Of a stretch of DNA of 8,300 nt, positions 1 through 4,307 are shown piece after piece. Below the pieces are notes generated by a model that did no database searches, was not told the origin of the DNA, and was given only the letters and a program-made list of their open reading frames with translations. The position numbers and the translations under genes are program-made. Position 1 is the stretch's first letter. Every line of letters starts with the position of its first letter. Origin of the DNA: Nitrospinaceae bacterium (lineage in GTDB: Bacteria > Nitrospinota > Nitrospinia > Nitrospinales > VA-1); assembly GCA_029261435.1 (NCBI GenBank), contig JAJDBI010000235.1, positions 1-8,300 of the forward strand. Direction: 5' to 3'.

Positions 1-1
1 A

Positions 2-133
2 GTTGTCAAGAACAGTGCTTTTACCAGCCATATCCTGACAAGTAAAACCACCAAAAGAAAAAGAAACCTGCGTAAAGCCAGCATCATGGCACCCGGGGAT
101 GCAAAACGCATGAAGACTTTGATCCCTTACTGA
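2..133 (+). CDS. rpmI: 50S ribosomal protein L35, C-terminal part
   Basis: This is the 3' end of the gene for ribosomal protein L35, a small basic protein of the large ribosomal subunit. The gene starts before the window. The frame beginning at base 2 reads to a TGA at 131-133 and gives about 43 residues. They include the typical L35 stretch SHILTSKTTKRKRNLRKA and the closing MKTLIPY, which matches the conserved L35 C terminus. L35 is normally 64-66 residues, so roughly the last two thirds is present. The next gene, rplT, lies 106 bases downstream, the usual rpmI-rplT order. infC would be expected just outside the window. The identification rests on conserved residues and gene order and is very secure. 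Confidence 0.95.
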   Translation, partial: VVKNSAFTSHILTSKTTKRKRNLRKASIMAPGDAKRMKTLIPY

Positions 134-239
134 TTCATCTAAGGGTTAATCGCAAAAAACATATTAAACATTGCCTGTTGTATATCTTCGTTAGTTTTCA
201 TGCGAGGTGTAGTCGGTAGGCCTGAAGGAGAATTTCAAA

Positions 240-596
240 ATGCCACGAGCAGTAAACGGGACAGTTGCCCGAAATAGACGAAAGAAAATCTTAAAATTAG
301 CCAAGGGTTACCGCAGTGTGCGGAGCACATGTTTCCGCAAAGCCCGCGAGGCTGTAGAACATGGTTTGTGTTACGCCTACCGCGATCGAAAAAACCGCAA
401 ACGCGAATTTCGCCGACTCTGGATTGCCAGAATTAATGCAGCAGTCCGCGCTCAAGGCTTGAACTACAGCCAGTTCATGTATGGACTGAAAAAAGCCGAG
501 ATTGAAGTCGACCGAAAGATTCTCTCTGATATGGCTATCCATAATGAGGATTCCTTCAGAGCTCTGACCGAAACCGCACGCGCCCAACTGGCTTGA
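240..596 (+). CDS. rplT: 50S ribosomal protein L20
   Basis: L20 binds 23S rRNA early in assembly of the large subunit, and in several bacteria it represses its own operon. The 118-residue product has the full family length. It carries the conserved MPRAVNG start, the basic RNRRKKILKLAKGYR segment, the YRDRKNRKREFRRLWI core and INAAVRAQGLNYSQF. The start is supported by an AAGGAG ribosome-binding site at 225-230, nine bases before the ATG. The gene follows rpmI and precedes pheS. The 106-base gap after rpmI shows no obvious second gene. It could hold a leader for L20 autoregulation, but I could not recognise a specific structure there. Nothing in the protein looks aberrant. Confidence 0.99.
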   Translation: MPRAVNGTVARNRRKKILKLAKGYRSVRSTCFRKAREAVEHGLCYAYRDRKNRKREFRRLWIARINAAVRAQGLNYSQFMYGLKKAEIEVDRKILSDMAIHNEDSFRALTETARAQLA

Positions 597-602
597 CTCT
601 AT

Positions 603-629
603 TCACCAAGGGGCTTATCCCCTTGGTGA
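603..629 (+). terminator. Perfect 11-bp hairpin after rplT (terminator or attenuator-like)
   Basis: Bases 603-613 (TCACCAAGGGG) pair perfectly with 619-629 around the five-base loop CTTAT. The hairpin sits seven bases after the rplT stop and 32 bases before the pheS ATG. It is followed only by TTTAT, not a proper T run, so it may be a leaky terminator, an attenuator or an RNA-processing or stability element that lowers pheS expression relative to the ribosomal genes. The structure is seen directly; the role is inferred. Confidence 0.55.
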
Positions 630-660
630 TTTATCCGCCGGCTCCTCCCCCAAGCTGAAC

Positions 661-1677
661 ATGATTGAAACCATTGAAAAGCACCGGCAAGACTTCGATT
701 CCCGTATAGGTTCCACCTCCACACCGGAACCTCTTAAGCAACTCCGTATAGATTTTCTTGGAAAAAAAGGCTGTGTTCAGGCCCTCATGAAAGATCTGCG
801 CCAGGCTTCCCCTGAAGAAAAGCGACAGCTGGGCAAACTCATCAATGACTTCAAGAAGTATGTAGAAAGCCTGCTGGAAGAAAAGGAAGGCGCGCTTGGC
901 AAGTCCAGCCATCGTCAACCCTCTCAAAACGAAACCTTCGACACTACTCTGCCGGGAAGAAGAGAAACCACCGGAACCTTGCACCCGATAACTCAAGTAA
1001 TGGAGGAGATCACCACCATTTTCATGGGGTTGGGATTTCAAGTCGAAGAGGGTCCCGAAATTGAGACGGACTTCTATAATTTCGAAGCTTTGAACATCCC
1101 CAAAGATCATCCAGCACGAGATATGCAGGATACTTTTTATGTTGAAGGCGGAACGGTTTTACGCACCCATACTTCACCGGTGCAGATTCATGTAATGGAA
1201 AACCGTGAGCCGCCACTGCGCATCATCGCGCCGGGAAAAGTTTATCGTTGCGATTCTGATATCTCTCACACCCCGATGTTCCATCAGATCGAAGGACTCA
1301 TGGTGGATAAAAATGTTTCTTTCAGCCACCTCAAAGGCATTATGAATATTTTCCTTCAGGAAGTATTCGGCAAAGAAACGAAAGTCAGGTTTCGCCCCAG
1401 TTTCTTCCCTTTCACCTGCCCCAGCGCGGAAGTCGATATCCAATGTGTAATGTGTGGCGGAAAAGGATGCCGGGTATGCTCGCAAACAGGGTGGCTGGAA
1501 ATTCTAGGTTGTGGAATGGTCGACCCGGCAGTTTTAAAATGTGTCAACTACGACTCCGAAGAATGGACTGGATTCGCATTTGGACTCGGTATTGAACGCA
1601 TCTCCATGCTGAAATACGGCATCAACGACATCCGCCTGTTTTTTGAAAACGATCTGCGTTTCCTCAAACAATTCTAG
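661..1677 (+). CDS. pheS: Phenylalanyl-tRNA synthetase alpha subunit
   Basis: PheS is the catalytic alpha subunit of the cytoplasmic alpha2-beta2 enzyme that charges tRNA-Phe. The product is 338 residues; the E. coli protein is 327. Residues 1-80 form the N-terminal helical region with the conserved DFLGKKG (31-37). The class II core follows: LPGRR (97-101), GPEIETDFYNFEALNIP (131-147), motif 2 around RIIAPGKVYR (187-196) with HTPMFHQIEGL (203-213), and motif 3 in GFAFGLGIER (304-313). The end, FFENDLRFLKQF, is typical. A four-cysteine insert (C262, C265, C270, C273) precedes GWLEILGCGMV; as I recall, similar cysteine inserts occur in PheS of several phyla. The ATG at 661 matches family length, but no good ribosome-binding site is visible before it. 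The usual partner gene pheT is not next: a cytochrome gene follows 90 bases later. Confidence 0.98.
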   Translation: MIETIEKHRQDFDSRIGSTSTPEPLKQLRIDFLGKKGCVQALMKDLRQASPEEKRQLGKLINDFKKYVESLLEEKEGALGKSSHRQPSQNETFDTTLPGRRETTGTLHPITQVMEEITTIFMGLGFQVEEGPEIETDFYNFEALNIPKDHPARDMQDTFYVEGGTVLRTHTSPVQIHVMENREPPLRIIAPGKVYRCDSDISHTPMFHQIEGLMVDKNVSFSHLKGIMNIFLQEVFGKETKVRFRPSFFPFTCPSAEVDIQCVMCGGKGCRVCSQTGWLEILGCGMVDPAVLKCVNYDSEEWTGFAFGLGIERISMLKYGINDIRLFFENDLRFLKQF

Positions 1678-1694
1678 CGGGCAGCGCCCGCTGG
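1674..1694 (+). terminator. Hairpin overlapping the pheS stop codon
   Basis: AGCGGGC (1676-1682) pairs with GCCCGCT (1686-1692) around an AGC loop. The stem extends by one G-U and one C-G pair to 1674 and 1694. It overlaps the pheS TAG and is followed by AAAATGG rather than a T run. It could mark the end of the rpmI-rplT-pheS transcript or protect its 3' end. It is not a canonical intrinsic terminator. Confidence 0.4.
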
Positions 1695-1766
1695 AAAATG
1701 GTCATAGCAGCATTGAGCGACCAAGGAGTTAATTTGGCTCGATAGGTTTTTGCTCAAACTCCAACA

Positions 1767-2753
1767 ATGAAACTTTCAACCAGACTATTAAATCTTCTTA
1801 CTGCTGTCGGTTGCTTCGCAATTGCCGGAATTGCCATTGCCTATTTTCTTATTAATGAAAAATTTGAATGGATTCCAGAAGCCGCTCTGGAACTTGTTCA
1901 TGAAAAAGAACTTTTGGAGCGACCGGAAGCCAAACGTTGCTCTGAATGTCACAAGGATATTTATGATGCTTGGAAGGACAGTCGCCACTCCATCTCCTGG
2001 ACCAGTAAGACTTATATTGAAGCGTCGGAGAATCGCACCAAAGAAAAATGTCTTGCTTGCCATATTCCAGAATCTGTAACTGGAGAAAAACCCAGCCCCA
2101 GGCTGGATCGGCGCGACGAAGGTATCTACTGCGTCTCCTGTCACTTTATAAACGGAAAAATGAATGGACCTTACGATCTTGTCGCTCCTCCACACCCCAC
2201 TCACCGTAACCCGGATTATGTAAATTCCAGGTTCTGCGGTTCCTGTCACCAAAAAACATTTAAGGAATGGAAAGAAACCGGAGAGGAAGACACCTGCCAG
2301 GACTGCCATATGCCCCGCACGAAAAGCAGACTGACACAAAAACTCCCTTTAAGTCTGCTACACAAAAAAAAATGGGTGGGCAATCATAAATTCCTGCATG
2401 GGGATTTAAATGATAAAAACATTCTCATGGAAGCGGAGTTTAATAAAAAATTTTTCAATGTAAGCCTTCTCAATAATGCCATACCGCATGCGGTTCCAAC
2501 TGCCGATAACGGCGACCCCAGACTTTATCTCTATCTGACTTTCTTCAACGCTGCGGGAGAACAAGTAGACCAGGCTAAAGAGATCATCGCTCCTCAGCAG
2601 GAGACGGCATTACCATTTAATAAAAAAGTGAATTTCCGTTACCGTCTTTTTGATCCGACAGATCAAGTCGATATCGTTTTAAAATATCAACCGGCCTGGT
2701 CGAAGGAAAAAGATCTGGTCTGGGAAAAAACCGTTCGACGTAAATCAAAATAG
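1767..2753 (+). CDS. Membrane-anchored pentaheme c-type cytochrome
   Basis: This is a probable periplasmic electron-transfer protein of 328 residues. An N-terminal hydrophobic segment (about 9-29), preceded by Lys and Arg, acts as signal or membrane anchor. Five CxxCH haem c sites follow: C58-H62, C95-H99, C122-H126, C157-H161 and C177-H181. The first has the pattern CHKDIYDAWKDSRHS and the fourth CHQKTFKEW, recalling the CxxCH-x3-Y-x2-W repeats of cytochrome c554-like multihaem proteins. After the haem region comes a haem-free domain (about 205-328) that looks beta-rich. It contains NNAIPHAVPT (236-245), resembling the N-x-G/A-x2-H-x2-P-T motif seen in related multihaem proteins, where the His may be a distal ligand. 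No strong ribosome-binding site precedes the ATG. The AGGAG at 1724-1728 is too far away, and the TTG next to it at 1734 hits a stop after three codons. The redox partner and substrate cannot be read from the sequence. Confidence 0.9.
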   Translation: MKLSTRLLNLLTAVGCFAIAGIAIAYFLINEKFEWIPEAALELVHEKELLERPEAKRCSECHKDIYDAWKDSRHSISWTSKTYIEASENRTKEKCLACHIPESVTGEKPSPRLDRRDEGIYCVSCHFINGKMNGPYDLVAPPHPTHRNPDYVNSRFCGSCHQKTFKEWKETGEEDTCQDCHMPRTKSRLTQKLPLSLLHKKKWVGNHKFLHGDLNDKNILMEAEFNKKFFNVSLLNNAIPHAVPTADNGDPRLYLYLTFFNAAGEQVDQAKEIIAPQQETALPFNKKVNFRYRLFDPTDQVDIVLKYQPAWSKEKDLVWEKTVRRKSK

Positions 2754-2822
2754 AATTGATTTACCAAGTCCGTTTCAATTAGACTTTAATCACACCAAGT
2801 TTTTATACATAGGGAGATGCCC

Positions 2823-3668
2823 ATGCATATTGTCCGAGTCCTTTCTTTACTCATTGCAATTACTTTCATGATAAGCCAGCCAGTTCATGCCAAAGACATG
2901 GTTATCAAAGAACCCCCAAAGTCTCTGGATAAACTTTATCCACCTCAAAGCGAGCAACCCAGGTGGACGCAGCAAATGCACAAATTGAGCACCCACTTTG
3001 GTGCAGTCTTCATTAATCTCAAGGAAAAAGATTTTGAAAACGTCGACAAGCATGCCGATAAGTTGGTGGAAGAGTATAAGAAGACTTCCGAAATGGTTCC
3101 TGAGTGGGAAGAATATTTTGATATTAAAGCTGCCGAAGCGTTTGCAGCCGCTGCGAAGACTCATGACATGGCCAAAGCGGGTAAAGCTTCTGGAGGACTC
3201 GGGAAGACCTGTGGCAAATGCCACGCTGAGCATCAAGTCGCCGTATGGACCAAATATCACTGGCCCAGTTTTCATAAAATAAAGGTCATTGATCCTTCCA
3301 GTGAGAAAGAAGTCGATTTCCATAAATTCATGAAACAGATTTCAGGTTCCTTCAAGGCAATGCGAGTCAATTTTGGAGAAGGCCAGTATGGTAGAGCCGC
3401 AAAGGCATTGAAAGCTTTTAAGTCTGAATATATGGAGTTGAAGTCCACTTGTTCGAAATGCCATACCACCGATGATGTAAAACGATTCTATGTAGGTGGC
3501 GATGCCAACAAAGCTTTCGCGGGTCTTGCAAAAGAATTGAACGCAGAAAAACCAAATCCTGGAAATTTCTGGAAAAACGTTGGTTTGGTAGGAAAAACAG
3601 GATGTAAAAATTGTCACCTCACTCATCGAACTTCTTCGATGATCAAAGAAGTCTGGGAAGAAAAATAA
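2823..3668 (+). CDS. Exported triheme cytochrome with cytochrome c'-like helical repeats
   Basis: The 281-residue product begins with a clear signal peptide ending VHA (about 1-23). It has three CxxCH haem sites: C130-H134, C210-H214 and C261-H265. Long amphipathic helices lead into each haem site, for example MHKLSTHFGAVFINLKEKDF (52-71) before the first and FMKQISGSFKAMRVNF (169-184) before the second. A haem motif at the end of a helical bundle is the layout of cytochrome c'. GLGKTCGKCH (125-134) and GLVGKTGCKNCH (254-265) look like internal repeats. I therefore read it as two or three degenerate c'-like units fused. The start at 2823 is preferred over the in-frame ATG at 2817, because the AGGGAG at 2811-2816 touches the latter but lies six bases before the former. 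It follows the pentaheme gene by about 70 bases, so the two are probably co-expressed partners. The exact family is unrecognised. Confidence 0.88.
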   Translation: MHIVRVLSLLIAITFMISQPVHAKDMVIKEPPKSLDKLYPPQSEQPRWTQQMHKLSTHFGAVFINLKEKDFENVDKHADKLVEEYKKTSEMVPEWEEYFDIKAAEAFAAAAKTHDMAKAGKASGGLGKTCGKCHAEHQVAVWTKYHWPSFHKIKVIDPSSEKEVDFHKFMKQISGSFKAMRVNFGEGQYGRAAKALKAFKSEYMELKSTCSKCHTTDDVKRFYVGGDANKAFAGLAKELNAEKPNPGNFWKNVGLVGKTGCKNCHLTHRTSSMIKEVWEEK

Positions 3669-3685
3669 ACTCATTTGCATTTTCG

Positions 3686-3727
3686 CTGGCGGGCTTTTTG
3701 CCATTAACTTTTGGCGGGGCCTGCCGG
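3686..3727 (+). terminator. Imperfect GC-rich hairpin after the triheme gene
   Basis: CTGGCGGGC (3686-3694) can pair with GCCTGCCGG (3719-3727) with two G-U pairs around a 24-base loop. It starts 18 bases after the triheme cytochrome stop. The GGCGGGC followed by five T inside the loop looks like the 3' half of an intrinsic terminator whose 5' half is missing. No T run follows the outer stem. A termination or RNA-stability role is possible but weakly supported. Confidence 0.25.
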
Positions 3728-3759
3728 ATTTCATCCTACGCGAGCAGTCTCTCATTGGA

Positions 3760-3999
3760 ATGGTGCATGGCAGTCTGAAAAGGTTTCACCTGAACTGCCA
3801 GCATTTATGGATAACCAGCGACCTCAGGAAAATTGTTCCAAATAATCTCTACCCAAAGTATCACGCAATATCTTCGATCTTCCCCGAATCACTAAGCGGT
3901 GAAGGCAGCGAAAAAGACTTGCAAACCATTGCCCGCCACAAGATGCTCATGGAACTGGTCTTTGTCATGGACTCATCTAGAAAACTATCAGTCACTTGA
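3760..3999 (+). pseudogene. Possible remnant of a decayed gene (unrecognised)
   Basis: The ATG at 3760 opens a 79-residue frame that I do not recognise. The frame stays open upstream to 3643 without a normal start codon. The upstream part would encode a hydrophobic stretch, LICIFAGGLFAINFW (3670-3714), resembling a membrane segment. Residues such as YPKYHAISSIFPESLSGEG and DLQTIARHKMLMELVFVMD look more like real protein than noise. From 3896 the neighbouring frame takes over and runs to 4150, with HLENYQSLELIQDNPP just after the point where the first frame ends. A single frame shift between 3896 and 3999 would join them. There is no ribosome-binding site before 3760 and no hit that I recognise. 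It may equally be a chance open frame. Confidence 0.25.
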
Positions 4000-4150
4000 A
4001 CTAATCCAGGACAACCCACCAAATCATACGCTTTCCAGTTTCACACCTGCATACAGAAAAAATGGTTTTCATAGCCCCACCAAAGAGAAATCTGCTAAAT
4101 GTGAATATCTGTTTTTTTGGCACAAGGATTGCTTTTTACTTAACAATTGA

Positions 4151-4180
4151 TTAAACTTTTTTAAACTAAATTGTGATAAT
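4151..4180 (+). promoter_or_regulatory. Candidate sigma-70-type promoter for the STAND ATPase gene
   Basis: GATAAT at 4175-4180 with TG at 4172-4173 forms a good extended -10 element. TTAAAC at 4151-4156 is a weak -35 element at an 18-base spacing. The heptamer TTAAACT occurs at 4151-4157 and again at 4161-4167, exactly ten bases apart, so a regulator could bind the same helix face twice. Transcription would start near 4187 and leave a leader of about 120 bases before the ATG at 4308. This is prediction from consensus only. Confidence 0.45.
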
Positions 4181-4307
4181 ACATGAGTTATCAGGCATCA
4201 ATACCCGACTGTATCTGCCAAGCTATTAGTTTTATTAGGGTTTTTTCTGTTGCCTCAGCCTCACCCCCCCTAGACGGAAAAACTTTGTTAAACCGGGAGA
4301 TTCAGTA

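Larger units (their letters stand above)
3669..4307. other. Long intergenic stretch without a confident gene
   Basis: This 640-base stretch separates the cytochrome pair from the STAND ATPase gene. Its first part has a GC-rich imperfect hairpin (3686-3727). From 3643 to 3999 one forward frame is open and reads like protein. From 3896 to 4150 the next forward frame is open. No ribosome-binding site or convincing start supports either, so a decayed gene is plausible. The last 160 bases are AT-rich and hold a likely promoter and the 5' leader of the downstream gene, including a run of seven C at 4264-4270. I saw no tRNA, insertion sequence or CRISPR repeat. Confidence 0.6.

Noticed and set aside
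134..239. L20 autoregulatory leader between rpmI and rplT
   Set aside because: Position would fit, but I could not identify a convincing structure mimicking the rRNA site.
597..660. pheS leader considered as a T-box or Phe-rich attenuator peptide
   Set aside because: No T-box sequence and no short Phe-rich reading frame are visible in the short rplT-pheS gap.
631..1110. Antisense open frame of 159 residues opposite pheS
   Set aside because: It lies wholly opposite a clearly conserved gene and has no recognisable protein features; it is a by-product of the pheS codon pattern.
1721..1745. Upstream TTG start for the pentaheme gene behind the AGGAG at 1724-1728
   Set aside because: The frame reaches a TAG three codons later, so it cannot extend the cytochrome gene.
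1788..2339. Antisense open frame of 183 residues opposite the pentaheme cytochrome
   Set aside because: The sense strand carries five CxxCH motifs and a membrane anchor, so the antisense frame is a shadow.
2754..2822. Promoter between the two cytochrome genes (TTGATT at 2756, TTTAAT at 2785 or TATACA at 2804)
   Set aside because: Spacings are wrong for a sigma-70 promoter; chance AT-rich matches are more likely.
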